A stretch of DNA of 64,000 nucleotides from Nocardia rosealba (GCF_020216065.1 NZ_JAIWNA010000002.1:248001-312000), one strand, 5' to 3'; shown: positions 25,570 to 34,552, numbered from the stretch's first letter. Made by a program: numbers and translations. The notes: generated from the sequence alone by a model not told the origin.

Positions 25570-27618
25570 TCACTCCCGCACCACGGTGGCCGGGTCGAGG
25601 TCGATGCGCCGCAACAGCTGAGCGTTCAGCGCGACCACGATCGTGGAGGCCGACATGAGCAGCGCCCCGACCTCCATCGGCATGGTGATGCCCCACGGCG
25701 CGAGCACACCGGCGGCCAGCGGCACGGCGATGATGTTGTACCCCGCCGCCCACACCAGATTCTGGATCATCTTGCGGTAGGTGGCCTGCGACAGCTCGAT
25801 CACCGAGACCACCGCGCGCGGGTCGTCGGAGGCCAGGACCACACCCGCGGAGGCGATGGCCACGTCGGTGCCCGCGCCGATCGCGATACCGACATCTGCC
25901 TGCGCGAGGGCGGGCGCGTCGTTGACACCGTCACCGACCATGGCCACGGTGTGGCCGGCTTCCTGCAGCGAACGCACTTTGTCGCCCTTGTCCTTCGGCA
26001 GGACCCCGGCGAAGACCTGGTCGATATCGAGCTGCTCGGCGACAGCGCGCGCCACCGGTTCGGCATCACCGGTGATCATGGCGACGTGGATGCCCCGGCG
26101 ATGCAGCGCCTGGATCGCCTGCGCGGATTCGGGGCGCACCTCGTCGGCCAGGGCGAGCGCACCGATCAGCTCGCCGTCGCGCAGTACGTGCAGCACCGTT
26201 GACCCCTGCGCGGACCAGCGGGCGGCGGTCTCGGCGGGCTCGAGGTGGTGGCGGTGCAGCAGGGCGGGACCGCCGACCTCGATCGTCGAACCGTCGACCG
26301 TCGCACGCACACCCACACCGTTGTGGGCGGTGAACTCCGTAGCGGTTGGCACGTGGATGCCGCGTTCGGTCGCGGTGTCGACGATGGCGCGTCCGAGTGG
26401 ATGCTCACTCTCGGATTCGGCGGCCGCGGCCAGGGCGAGAACTTCGTCGTCCGCGAGACCCGACCGGGTGGCGGTGGTACCGACGACGGCAGGCGCGCCA
26501 CGCGTGAGGGTGCCGGTCTTGTCGAACAGGATCGCATCGACGGTGCGCATCGCTTCGAGCGCACGGCGATCGGTGATGAGCACGCCGGCTTTCGCGGCGC
26601 GTTCGGTGGCGATCGACACCACGAGCGGAATCGCCAGGCCGAGGGCGTGCGGGCACGCGATGACCAGCACGGTGATGGTCCGGGTGACGGCATCCTCGGG
26701 CCGGCCGAGGGCGAGCCAGACGACGGCCGTGATCGCGGCAGACCCGGCGGCGAACCAGAACAGCCAGCCCGCCGCCCGGTCGGCGAGTACCTGGGCGCGT
26801 GAGGAGGAATTCTGGGCTTCGGCGACCAGCCGCTGGATGCCGGCGAGGGCGGTATCGGCACCGACGGCGGTGACACGGACCCGCAGTGCCGAATCGGTGG
26901 TGACCGTACCCGCGACGACCTTGTCGCCCGGTGCACGGCGCACGGGCCGGGATTCGCCGGTGATCATGGACTCGTCGACATCGGCGCTGCCCGACTCGAC
27001 GAGCCCGTCGGCGGGCACCCGACTGCCCGGTCGCACGACGACGCGGTCACCGGTGCGCAGTTCATCGACCCGGACGGTGTCGGTCGACCCGTCGTCGGCG
27101 ACGCGTTCGGCCTCGTCGGGCAGCAGTGCCGCCAGCGATTCCAGCGCGCTCGAGGCCTGACCGAGCGAGCGCATCTCGATCCAGTGACCGAGCAGCATGA
27201 TCACGATCAGCAGCGCCAGTTCCCACCAGTAGTCGAGCTCGTGGTGCAGCACGCCGAGCGTCGAGCCCCAGGACGCGAGGAAGGCCACGGTGATGGCCAG
27301 CGAGATCAGCAGCATCATGGCGGGTTTGCGCGCCCGGATCTCGTCGACGGCGCCGGTGAGGAACGGCCGACCGCCCCAGAAATACATGACGGTGCCGAGC
27401 ACCGGCGACACCCACCGCAACCCCCTCGGCACGGTGTAACCGACGAGTTCGGCGAACATCATGTCGGCGGCGACCACCGGCACGGCCAAGGCCAGCATCA
27501 CCCAGAACAACCGCCGGAACATGGCCACGTGGTCGCCGTGATGATGCCCCGAAGACATGTCGTGGTGCTCGTCGTGGATCGTGTCCGAACCGCTGCCCAT
27601 CTGGTGGTCGTCGGCCAT
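25570..27618 (-). CDS. CopB-type copper-translocating P1B-ATPase
   Basis: 682 aa from the ATG at 27618; a longer frame upstream is not supported. It has a His/Met-rich N-terminus with HDEHHDM and GHHHGDH instead of a Cys-x-x-Cys metal domain. The intramembrane motif is CPH in VLVIACPHALGLAIPLVV, which defines the CopB (P1B-3) group. The catalytic elements are all present: SMITGESRPV, the phosphorylated Asp in ILFDKTGTLTRG, the SEHPLG nucleotide site, and MVGDGVNDAPALAQADVGIA. CopB enzymes export copper, with Cu(II) or Cu(I) preference debated. It is a membrane pump for metal resistance. It has no adjacent copper regulator. Confidence 0.95.
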   Translation of the reverse strand: MADDHQMGSGSDTIHDEHHDMSSGHHHGDHVAMFRRLFWVMLALAVPVVAADMMFAELVGYTVPRGLRWVSPVLGTVMYFWGGRPFLTGAVDEIRARKPAMMLLISLAITVAFLASWGSTLGVLHHELDYWWELALLIVIMLLGHWIEMRSLGQASSALESLAALLPDEAERVADDGSTDTVRVDELRTGDRVVVRPGSRVPADGLVESGSADVDESMITGESRPVRRAPGDKVVAGTVTTDSALRVRVTAVGADTALAGIQRLVAEAQNSSSRAQVLADRAAGWLFWFAAGSAAITAVVWLALGRPEDAVTRTITVLVIACPHALGLAIPLVVSIATERAAKAGVLITDRRALEAMRTVDAILFDKTGTLTRGAPAVVGTTATRSGLADDEVLALAAAAESESEHPLGRAIVDTATERGIHVPTATEFTAHNGVGVRATVDGSTIEVGGPALLHRHHLEPAETAARWSAQGSTVLHVLRDGELIGALALADEVRPESAQAIQALHRRGIHVAMITGDAEPVARAVAEQLDIDQVFAGVLPKDKGDKVRSLQEAGHTVAMVGDGVNDAPALAQADVGIAIGAGTDVAIASAGVVLASDDPRAVVSVIELSQATYRKMIQNLVWAAGYNIIAVPLAAGVLAPWGITMPMEVGALLMSASTIVVALNAQLLRRIDLDPATVVRE

Positions 27619-27662
27619 GACGCCGACGCTACCCCCGAGCGTCGCGCGGGCCGCACAGGAAA

Positions 27663-27693
27663 ACGCCCCCGACCTGACCCAGGCCGGAGGCGT
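27663..27693 (-). terminator. Hairpin terminator of the small membrane protein gene
   Basis: ACGCCCCCGACC and GGCCGGAGGCGT pair over 12 positions with two mismatches, 15 bp beyond the stop at 27708 and before the ATPase start. No U-tract. Confidence 0.45.
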
Positions 27694-27707
27694 CGAGCGC
27701 GGCTCGG

Positions 27708-28031
27708 CTAGTGACCGCGTTGATCGGTGAGATTCAGGCCTTCCTTGGACTTCACGCGTCGGTGTTCCAGCAGCAACCAGGCGACACCGGCGACGGCCAG
27801 CGTCGCGGCGGCCACGGCGGCGATGGCACCCCAGCCCGCGAAGCCGTAGCCGGCGGCCGTCAGGCACAGGCCGAGAGCGATAACGGCCATCGCGCACAGG
27901 ATGATGCCGGGGAAGTTGTACCCGTCCTCCAGGCCTTCACCGGCGTGGCTGCGGGTGGTTCGGGCGTGGTCGGGGAATTCGCGCCCGGTGCGGCGCGACA
28001 TGGGGGAACGTTGGTGGGCGGGGTACGCCAT
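27708..28031 (-). CDS. Small two-helix membrane protein, UsfY-like
   Basis: 107 aa from the ATG at 28031. A polar N-terminus with DHARTTRSHAGEGLEDGYN precedes two close hydrophobic stretches (FPGIILCAMAVIALGLCLTA, then GAIAAVAAATLAVAGVAWLL) and a basic tail EHRRVKSKEGLNLTDQRGH. The DHxRTTRxHAGE pattern followed by paired helices resembles the UsfY family of mycobacteria, a small protein encoded near sigF; the match is from memory and not certain. It lies 89 bp upstream of the CopB start on the same strand, and diverges from the LmeA-like gene. Confidence 0.65.
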   Translation of the reverse strand: MAYPAHQRSPMSRRTGREFPDHARTTRSHAGEGLEDGYNFPGIILCAMAVIALGLCLTAAGYGFAGWGAIAAVAAATLAVAGVAWLLLEHRRVKSKEGLNLTDQRGH

Positions 28032-28169
28032 GGTCGATCCTTCCCTCCGATGGACTGCGTGTGGACGGCAATACCCACTGTGTCGCGGTCCAATCGGGCC
28101 GGACGAACCGGCGCCCGCGCCGTAGCATGGGCGACCACTGCCCACACGGGTGCGGCGAAGGGATTGAGC

Positions 28170-28862
28170 GTGCGCACGATGCTGACCTTGCTGATCGTGG
28201 CGGCCATCGCGCTGGTCGTCGGCGACCGGGTCGCGCTCGCGTTGGCACAGAACGCGATCGGACGCCAGATCGCCGCCGAATACCAGCTCACGCGACAGCC
28301 CGATGTCGACATCCCCGGTTTCCCGTTCCTCACCCAGGCGCTCGACGGCCGGTACCCGATCATCGACATCGGGGTAGGCGACTGGACGGGCAACGACATC
28401 ACCGTGCGCGATCTCGATGTCTCCCTGCGCGATGTGTCCGCACCGCTGGGTGATGTGCTCGGCAACCGGACCTCGAACCTGGTGGCGTCCACGGCGACGG
28501 CGACGGCTGTCGTTCCCTACGACGTCGTGCGAGGGTTCGCTCCCGACGATGTGGACTCCATCGAATTCGGATCGGACGGTTTGAGCGCGGCGGGCCGGTT
28601 CCCGGTGGCCGGGATCATGGTGCCCGCCACGGTCATCGTCACCGTCGCACCGACCACCGACGGCATCGAGGTGACGCCCGTGTCCGTGCGCCACGCGGCA
28701 GGGGGTCCGACGATTTCCCTCGGGCTGATCCAGCGGAGCCTGACCTTCGTCGTTCCCTTGCACAGCCTGCCGCTCGGGGCACGCATCACCGCGATCACCC
28801 CGGCCGCCGACGGTCTGCACGTCACCGCGGCGGCCGAGAATGTGCGTCTCGCCGACGGCTAG
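28170..28862 (+). CDS. LmeA-like DUF2993 protein
   Basis: 230 aa from a GTG at 28170, with AAGGG 8 bp upstream. A single N-terminal hydrophobic segment (MLTLLIVAAIALVVGDRVAL) acts as signal or anchor. The mature part has PDVDIPGFPFLTQALDGRYP then IDIGVGDW, the recognisable opening of DUF2993 proteins. Long beta-strand repeats follow (TVRDLDVSLRDVSAPLGDVL and FVVPLHSLPLGARITAITPA). In mycobacteria LmeA is a periplasmic phospholipid-binding protein that supports lipomannan maturation; that role is transferred by family only. It is convergent with rph, sharing 4 bp at the stops. Confidence 0.82.
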   Translation: MRTMLTLLIVAAIALVVGDRVALALAQNAIGRQIAAEYQLTRQPDVDIPGFPFLTQALDGRYPIIDIGVGDWTGNDITVRDLDVSLRDVSAPLGDVLGNRTSNLVASTATATAVVPYDVVRGFAPDDVDSIEFGSDGLSAAGRFPVAGIMVPATVIVTVAPTTDGIEVTPVSVRHAAGGPTISLGLIQRSLTFVVPLHSLPLGARITAITPAADGLHVTAAAENVRLADG

Positions 28863-31444
28863 GTCAGGATCTCGACATAGCCGTCGGCGCCGTTCACCCG
28901 GATGCGCTGCCCGTCGCGGATCAGGTCGGTCGCGTGTTCCACACCGACGACGGCGGGCAGCCCGTACTCGCGGGCGATGACCGCGCCGTGGGTCATCAGG
29001 CCGCCCACTTCGGTGACCAGACCGGCGATGCCGACGAACAGCGGTGTCCAGCTGGGGTCGGTGTAGGCGGTGACGAGAATGTCGCCCGCTTCCAGATCGG
29101 CCTGACCGATGTCGAGGACCACCCGGGCCCGACCTTCGATCGTTCCCGCCGAGACCGCCATGCCCGGCAGGGCGCCCTCGGGCAGGTCTTCGCGTCGATA
29201 GGCGCCGGTCACCGCCTCACCGTCGGACGTGAGAACCCTTGGCGCACTGAGTGTCCGGAAGGTATCGAACGCGTCTCTGCGCTGGGCGACGAGGTCCTGG
29301 TCCGCATGCTGGACGCGCACCACCTCACGCAATTCGTCGAATCGCAGGAAGTAGATGTCGTCGGGTTCCTGGAGTACACCGGCCGCCACGAGTCGCTCGG
29401 CCTCACGCAGCAGAGCCTGCTTGTAGACGAAATAGCGGCTGACCATGCCGTACTTCGGGTACTCCCGGTAACCGGCGAAGGTGCGGACCCGGTCGATCAT
29501 CCGCTCGGTTTCGGCGGCCTTGCTCTCCCCGTCCGGCAGCGCACGCAACTCCCGCAGGATCCGTGCCCGCTGCGCTTCGGCGTCACGCAACCCGTCCTCG
29601 AAACGCTCTGTGCCCGCGCCGGTTCCGAAGTTGCGGACATTGCCGAGGATGGTCGGCACGAGAGTGGTCGGGTCCTCGCTCCACCGTGTCCGGGTGATGT
29701 CGATTTCGCCGACGCACCGCATGCCGTATCTGTCGAGGAATTCGGTGATCGCGACCCGCGCCGCAGGCCCGCCCGAACGCTGCTCGAGTTCACCGAGGAA
29801 ATCGTTCGTGCCGTTCTCCTCGACCGCCCGCAGATACTCGATCACCTGCGGATGCGGGCGGATGGCATCGGCGACATCGAGCAACGCCAACCCCATTTCC
29901 GAGGTCACATTGCCCGGCACCGACTGGGTGAGCGCATCGGCGGCGTTCTTCTCGCCGAGCCATTCGCCCAGGCGGTCGTTGAGCCATTCGGTCGCCTCCA
30001 TGGCGGCCGTGATGATCTGCAACCCACGCGGGGAGAACAACACTCGCCGCAATTCCGCGATGTCGGCGTGGATGAAATCGAGCAGGGCCGACCCGGACAG
30101 GGGAGCGATCTCGCGTTTCAGCACGGCGAGCGAGGCCTCGCAGTCGGCGACCAGTTCGTCGACCATCGCCGAGTCGGTGTCGATCGGGGCGGGTGCGGGT
30201 GGCATCGCCACCGAATCAGTCTGCGGCACAACCGGAACGAAGCCGCGCTCGAGGACAGTGCGCAGTGCGTCGCCCATCAGCGGATCGGACTTCCCGAGCG
30301 CCTCGGCCAGCGCGGGACCGCCCGTCGGCGAGGCCAATCGCTCGGTGACATCGACGAACAATCGCCCGCCCGCGTCCCGCATCGCCGCGTGACTGGTGAG
30401 CTGCCACAGTGAAATCCCGAGTGGTTTCATGGCGTCGGTCATCATCTGCTGATGACCCACCGACACATACACGCGGTGGGCGTCGTCGGCCGCCTCGGGA
30501 ATCGGGAACAGGGTGGTGATCGGCCTGCTCTGCACGAGCCGGATCTCGTCGTCGAGACACCACTCGATGTCCTGCGGCGAGCCGAAATGCGCCTCGATGC
30601 GCCGACCCAATTCGGCCAGTCGCAGCACCTCGGAATCCGAGAGGACGGGTTCGTTGCGGCGATCCTCGTCGATGTCGCGCACCTCGGTGCCGCCCGAGCC
30701 CACCGGTTCGACGGCGATCTTCTTGGTGGCGATGGTCTTGCTGATCTCCCCGTCGCGCACCTTGTACACGTCGGCGTTCACCAGACCGGATACCAGTGCT
30801 TCACCGAGACCGAAACCGGCGTCGATGGAGACAACGGTCCGATCCGACGTCACCGGGTCGGCCGTCATCAGAATGCCCGACGCACGCGGAAAGACCATCC
30901 GCTGCACCACGACAGCCATCCGGATCATGCTGCTGTCGAACCCGTTTCGCAGGCGGTAGGTCACCGCCCGGTCGGTGAACAGCGACGCCCAGCACCGGCG
31001 GACATGATCGAGCACCTCCGCCGCGCCGATCACATTCAGGTATGTGTCCTGCTGGCCGGCGAACGACGCGGTCGGCAGATCCTCGGCCGTGGCGCTGGAA
31101 CGCACCGCGTACGCGGCGTCGGTGCCGAGCCGGGCATGCGCGGCGACGATCTCGGCCGCCACGTCCTCGGGCACCGGCAATTCCTCGATATCCCCGCGGA
31201 TCGCCGCACTTGCCGCGGCGATCCCCGCCCGGTCGTCCGGGGAAAGGGCCGCCAGTTCGCCGATCCGTTCCCGGACTGCCGACGCGCCTGCGAGCGCCCG
31301 ATCGAATGCCTCGGTCGTCACACAGAACCCGTCGGGCACCCGCACCCCCTCGATGCGCGCCAGCTCACCCAGGTTCGCACCCTTGCCCCCGACGATTCCC
31401 ACCTGTGACCGGTCGATCTGCCCGAACTCGAGAACAACACCCAT
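28859..31444 (-). CDS. rph: Rifamycin phosphotransferase (rifampin resistance)
   Basis: 861 aa from the ATG at 31444, with GAGGAG about 8 bp upstream; a GTG at 31459 is possible. Length and motif order match Rph enzymes. The N-terminal ATP-grasp has VGGKGANLGELARIEGVRVP, AVRSSATAEDLPTASFAGQQ and IEWCLDDEIRLVQSRPITTL. The rifamycin-binding domain has GHQQMMTDAMKPLGISLWQL and GMRCVGEIDITRTRW. The swivelling phosphohistidine domain ends the protein with LVTEVGGLMTHGAVIAREYG, giving the catalytic His at about residue 819. The enzyme phosphorylates the rifamycin ansa chain using ATP, producing AMP and phosphate. PEP synthase is the alternative family, but the -GGLMTHG- box and length favour Rph. 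No rifamycin-associated element was recognised upstream. Confidence 0.9.
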   Translation of the reverse strand: MGVVLEFGQIDRSQVGIVGGKGANLGELARIEGVRVPDGFCVTTEAFDRALAGASAVRERIGELAALSPDDRAGIAAASAAIRGDIEELPVPEDVAAEIVAAHARLGTDAAYAVRSSATAEDLPTASFAGQQDTYLNVIGAAEVLDHVRRCWASLFTDRAVTYRLRNGFDSSMIRMAVVVQRMVFPRASGILMTADPVTSDRTVVSIDAGFGLGEALVSGLVNADVYKVRDGEISKTIATKKIAVEPVGSGGTEVRDIDEDRRNEPVLSDSEVLRLAELGRRIEAHFGSPQDIEWCLDDEIRLVQSRPITTLFPIPEAADDAHRVYVSVGHQQMMTDAMKPLGISLWQLTSHAAMRDAGGRLFVDVTERLASPTGGPALAEALGKSDPLMGDALRTVLERGFVPVVPQTDSVAMPPAPAPIDTDSAMVDELVADCEASLAVLKREIAPLSGSALLDFIHADIAELRRVLFSPRGLQIITAAMEATEWLNDRLGEWLGEKNAADALTQSVPGNVTSEMGLALLDVADAIRPHPQVIEYLRAVEENGTNDFLGELEQRSGGPAARVAITEFLDRYGMRCVGEIDITRTRWSEDPTTLVPTILGNVRNFGTGAGTERFEDGLRDAEAQRARILRELRALPDGESKAAETERMIDRVRTFAGYREYPKYGMVSRYFVYKQALLREAERLVAAGVLQEPDDIYFLRFDELREVVRVQHADQDLVAQRRDAFDTFRTLSAPRVLTSDGEAVTGAYRREDLPEGALPGMAVSAGTIEGRARVVLDIGQADLEAGDILVTAYTDPSWTPLFVGIAGLVTEVGGLMTHGAVIAREYGLPAVVGVEHATDLIRDGQRIRVNGADGYVEILT

Positions 31445-31600
31445 AAACCCGCTCCTCACCTGCGATTTCAGCAGTACGCGAGCGATTATGGACTACTTTC
31501 CGATGTCTCATGAACGGCCGCGATTGTGTATACAGTGAGAAGGGGAAGGGAAACACAGCGAACCGCCGCCGAGCCGGGCTCGACGACGGCGGACGCTGAT

Positions 31601-32164
31601 TCAGGCGGCGACTGCGCGGCGACGAGGTTCGAGCGCGGCCGCGACCAGATAACTGCCACCACCGGCCAGCGCCAGCACCCAGTACGGGCTCGCACCCGTC
31701 AGGAACAGCGCCGCCGAGGACGTCAACGCCAGCCACGCACCGAGGGCGTACTGCAGCACGTCACGGTAAGCGGCACCACCGGCGAGGTACAGCAGGCCGA
31801 CCACCAGACCAGACCCCGTGGGCCACAACAGCATTCGCAAGTTCTCGTCGGCCAGAGCCGAACTCAGTGCCGTGATGACGAAGAACAGTGCTCCGAAACC
31901 CACCAGCCACGACGCGGCCAGCAGATTGCCGACCACCGCCTCGGCCCCGGTGGCACCCCGCTTGGCGCGCATCGTGACTACACTGGTCACCACCATCGCG
32001 ATCAGCAGGCCACCGACCAGCAGTGCGCCCGGCACAACGGCGGGCAGTCGAACAAGCGGCGAATCACCGTGGGACACGGCGTAAGCGCCGTGCCCGAGCA
32101 GCCACGCGGCACCGAAACTGAGGTAGGACGGACGGTTGTCGAGCAGAACACGCAGAGCGGACAT
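31601..32164 (-). CDS. Polytopic membrane protein of unknown function
   Basis: 187 aa. Six hydrophobic segments are visible: YLSFGAAWLLGHGAYAVS, VVPGALLVGGLLIAMVVTSV, LAASWLVGFGALFFVITALS, LLWPTGSGLVVGLLYLAGGA, YALGAWLALTSSAALFLTGA and WVLALAGGGSYLVAAAL. The N-terminus MSALRVLLDNRPSY is polar and the C-terminus RRRAVAA basic. No transport or enzyme signature is seen. It sits 29 bp after the quinone-reductase-like gene on the same strand and before rph, so it may be the last gene of that unit. Confidence 0.72.
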   Translation of the reverse strand: MSALRVLLDNRPSYLSFGAAWLLGHGAYAVSHGDSPLVRLPAVVPGALLVGGLLIAMVVTSVVTMRAKRGATGAEAVVGNLLAASWLVGFGALFFVITALSSALADENLRMLLWPTGSGLVVGLLYLAGGAAYRDVLQYALGAWLALTSSAALFLTGASPYWVLALAGGGSYLVAAALEPRRRAVAA

Positions 32165-32193
32165 CGCGATTTCTCCAGGATCAGTTGGGGGAT

Positions 32194-33228
32194 TCAGGAC
32201 TCGGTGTCGGCGACCAGCACGACTTTGCCGACGACGGTGCGAGATTCGGCGAGCCGCATCGCTCGCCCCGCCTCCGACAGCGGCACGCGCGCACCGACCT
32301 GTGCGCGCAGCACACCGCGCGCGGCGAGATCGAAAACGGCCGTCAGATCCTCGGCGATGCGGGCACGGAAACGCGGCAGATCGCGCTTACCCGCCCACAG
32401 ATTGAAGAAATGCGCATTGCGCTTGTTGGGTAACGCGTTCCACACCAGCAACCGGACCAGCAACCGCAGAACCGGAAGCCGCGAATTGCCCGCGTCGTCC
32501 TTGGTCGACGCGGTGCCATAGGACACCAGGGTGCCACCGGGCGCGAGCAGCGCGAACGAATCCGCGATCCCCGGGCCGCCGATGTGGTCGAACACCGCGT
32601 CCACGCCGCCGGGTGCCAGCGCCCGGACCTGCTGACCCACATCGCCGCGATAGTCCACCCAGGTGGCGCCGAGCGCACGCAACGCCTCGGCATGACGCGC
32701 CGAAGACGTGCCGATGACCTGAATGCCCTCGGCGCGGGCCAGCTGCACCAGCGTCGAGCCGACGCCCCCGTTGGCGCCGTGCACCAGCACAGTCTGTCCG
32801 GTGTGCGCTTTCGTGATGCGGAACAACATCTGCCAGGCCGTGATGCCGTTGACGACAAAGGTTTCCGCAGCCTCGGCAGCGAGCCCGTCGGGCACCGCGA
32901 CGAGATCTGCGGCGTCGAGCAGGGCGTGACTGCTCCACCCGCCGATCTTGGTCAGCGCGGCCACCCGCTTGCCGACCATGTCCGCGTCGACGCCGGCACC
33001 GACCGCGAGGACGGTACCGACCAGGTCGTAGCCGGGAACGAAGGGGAAGGACGGCTGGTCGTAGTACTTGCCGCGCCGCATCTGCTGCTCGGCGAACGAG
33101 ACACCGCTCGCCGCGACGGCGACCACGGCCTGGCCGGGACCGGGGGCGGGCAACGGACGCCGGGTCACGAGCAGTCCTTCGGGCTCCACCCGGTCGGGCA
33201 GGACGATTTCGGTGGCGATGACAGACAT
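32194..33228 (-). CDS. Zinc-independent medium-chain reductase (quinone oxidoreductase-like)
   Basis: 344 aa from the ATG at 33228, with AGGAGAATC directly upstream. The catalytic-domain opening TEIVLPDRVEPEGLLVTRRP leads to VAASGVSFAEQQMRRGKYYD and FPFVPGYDLVGTVLAVGAGV. The NADPH-binding fold is GQTVLVHGANGGVGSTLVQL with the GxGxxG-like glycine set, then VIGTSSARHAEALRALGATW. There are no zinc-ligand cysteines, as in the zeta-crystallin/quinone oxidoreductase branch. The substrate is unknown. The TetR gene at 33301-33870 lies immediately upstream, with a shared-looking half-site before this start, so xenobiotic-responsive control is likely. Confidence 0.88.
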   Translation of the reverse strand: MSVIATEIVLPDRVEPEGLLVTRRPLPAPGPGQAVVAVAASGVSFAEQQMRRGKYYDQPSFPFVPGYDLVGTVLAVGAGVDADMVGKRVAALTKIGGWSSHALLDAADLVAVPDGLAAEAAETFVVNGITAWQMLFRITKAHTGQTVLVHGANGGVGSTLVQLARAEGIQVIGTSSARHAEALRALGATWVDYRGDVGQQVRALAPGGVDAVFDHIGGPGIADSFALLAPGGTLVSYGTASTKDDAGNSRLPVLRLLVRLLVWNALPNKRNAHFFNLWAGKRDLPRFRARIAEDLTAVFDLAARGVLRAQVGARVPLSEAGRAMRLAESRTVVGKVVLVADTES

Positions 33229-33238
33229 GATTCTCCTA

Positions 33239-33260
33239 GTGTGTGACTGGTCAATCACTC
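33239..33260. promoter_or_regulatory. Possible second TetR site before the reductase gene
   Basis: GTGTGTGACTGGTCAATCAC, followed by TC, shares GTG-GTGACTG with the palindrome at 33871-33890 and has its own GTGA...TCAC arms. It lies 11 bp upstream of the reductase ATG. It is weaker than the autoregulatory site. Confidence 0.4.
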
Positions 33261-33269
33261 GATGGGTCG

Positions 33270-33293
33270 AAAAAATGCCCCGCAAGGGGGCAT
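33270..33293 (-). terminator. Rho-independent terminator of the TetR gene
   Basis: On the minus strand ATGCCCC and GGGGCAT pair around a short loop and run into TTTTTT at 33275-33270. It is correctly placed 8 bp after the TetR stop and separates it from the reductase gene. Confidence 0.85.
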
Positions 33294-33300
33294 CGGTTGG

Positions 33301-33870
33301 TCAGCCGGCGTCCGGGTGCCGGATGCCCGCGGTGACGATCCTCGCCCACGGGCTGTCGTCGCCGTCGAGGCCGAGAGTGGTGATGAGGTGGCAGAGTTGG
33401 CCGAAGGCGATGAATCGCTGGACGTGTTCGTCCGCGGCGCCGGAGCGGTGTTTGGCGAGTTCGGTGATCCGGGCGAGCCCGGCGCGCATCGCCGCGCCGA
33501 TCTCGGGCACATCGGCCACCGATTGGGCGTGGACCTGCAGCATGAGCAGGCTCCGGTCGCTGATCAGCTGCGCATACGCGCCGCCCATGTCGTAGAGGAT
33601 CTGCTCGGGGCTGTCGCCGGCGGACTGTGCCGCACCGGTCGACATGGCCGCAGCGATCCGGTCGAAGCATCGCTCGAGCGCGGCGACGAACAGGGCGACC
33701 TTGCCGGGGAACAGCTTGAATACGTAGGCCGGTGAGATCTGTGCCGTCGCCGCGACCGTGCTGATCGGGGTGCCGTGGTAGCCGGTGCGGGCGAACTCGA
33801 CGATCGCGGCATCGACCACGGCATCGCGGCGGATGTCGGATCGGGAGAGTGTTGCTCCGCTCTTGCTCAT
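33301..33870 (-). CDS. TetR family repressor
   Basis: 189 aa. RRDAVVDAAIVEFARTGYHG then TPISTVAATAQISPAYVFKL is the N-terminal helix-turn-helix, with FPGKVALFVAALERCFDRIA as the fourth helix. The ligand domain includes ILYDMGGAYAQLISDRSLLM and VQRFIAFGQLCHLITTLGLD. A GTGAGTG/CACTCAC palindrome ends exactly at its start codon, so autoregulation is likely. The likely target is the quinone-oxidoreductase-like gene downstream. Inducer unknown. Confidence 0.92.
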   Translation of the reverse strand: MSKSGATLSRSDIRRDAVVDAAIVEFARTGYHGTPISTVAATAQISPAYVFKLFPGKVALFVAALERCFDRIAAAMSTGAAQSAGDSPEQILYDMGGAYAQLISDRSLLMLQVHAQSVADVPEIGAAMRAGLARITELAKHRSGAADEHVQRFIAFGQLCHLITTLGLDGDDSPWARIVTAGIRHPDAG

Positions 33871-33890
33871 GTGAGTGACTGTACACTCAC
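33871..33890. promoter_or_regulatory. TetR operator candidate
   Basis: GTGAGTG-ACTGTA-CACTCAC is a perfect 7-bp inverted repeat immediately upstream of the TetR start codon. Size and position are those of a TetR autoregulatory operator. Confidence 0.75.
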
Positions 33891-33964
33891 TCTTTCGGGA
33901 GCGTCAACTCGGAGAAATGTCGAGTTCTGGCCCGGCGCAGCGATTCCCGCGCCGGGCCGACTTG

Positions 33965-34477
33965 TCAGCTGCAGCAACTCGCGCCCGACGCCACCGCCTT
34001 CTGCTTGGCCTCGGTGCCGCAGCAGGCGCCTTCCGTCTCGGCCTCCGCTGCGGTGCCGCAGCATGCGTCGCCCTGCTCCACTTCGACGAGTTGCGGTGCG
34101 CTGCCGAAGGTTTCGCTGTCGGCCAGCACGGTGTAGACCTCCCACCGCTCGGCGTCGGGCGCGCTCACCCACACCTTGTCCTGGGTGGCGAAGCAACAGG
34201 TCGTCGCGATCTGCTCCTCGGTGAACAACCCCGCCTGCGACAGGCGCGCGATCTCGCCGTGAACCTGCTCGGACGACTCGACCTCCACGCCGAGGTGGTT
34301 GAGGCTGCCGCCCTTGCCTGCGTTCTCGATCAGCACCAGCTTGAGCGGCGGGTCGGTGACGGCGAAATTGGCGTAGCCGGGCTTGCGCTTGGCCGGCTCG
34401 GTGGCGAACAGGGTCGAGTAGAAACGCACGGCCTGGTCGAGATCGTCGACATTGAGGGCCAGCTGAATTCGGGACAT
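33965..34477 (-). CDS. CadI/ArsI-like vicinal-oxygen-chelate protein
   Basis: 170 aa. MSRIQLALNVDDLDQAVRFY and STLFATEPAKRKPGYANFAV are the first beta-alpha unit of the VOC fold. LNHLGVEVES places a metal-ligand His at 61 and ERWEVYTVLAD a Glu at 113. The vicinal cysteines TTCC (94-95) correspond to the arsenic-binding pair of ArsI. However, position 5 is Gln, as in mycobacterial CadI, instead of the first metal His of ArsI. The C-terminal 35 residues hold three more CC pairs (DACCGT, GACCGT, ASCCS). It probably binds or lyses organoarsenical or heavy metal species; activity is doubtful without His5. It is divergent from an ArsR repressor. Confidence 0.86.
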   Translation of the reverse strand: MSRIQLALNVDDLDQAVRFYSTLFATEPAKRKPGYANFAVTDPPLKLVLIENAGKGGSLNHLGVEVESSEQVHGEIARLSQAGLFTEEQIATTCCFATQDKVWVSAPDAERWEVYTVLADSETFGSAPQLVEVEQGDACCGTAAEAETEGACCGTEAKQKAVASGASCCS

Positions 34478-34497
34478 GATCGAACCTCCACTTGTGA

Positions 34498-34552
34498 GAC
34501 ATATGTCGAAGAACTTGCGAGCTCGAGTGTGCTCACCTTTTCGACATATGTC
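34498..34552. promoter_or_regulatory. Paired ArsR operators
   Basis: The palindrome GACATATGTC occurs at 34498-34507 and again at 34543-34552, 45 bp apart, between the divergent CadI/ArsI-like and ArsR genes. One copy lies near each start codon, so a dimer at each site could silence both promoters. Confidence 0.82.

Noticed and set aside
31445..31600. A rifamycin-associated element upstream of rph
   Set aside because: I looked for a 19-bp-type GC-rich palindrome and saw none; without a matrix I do not claim one.
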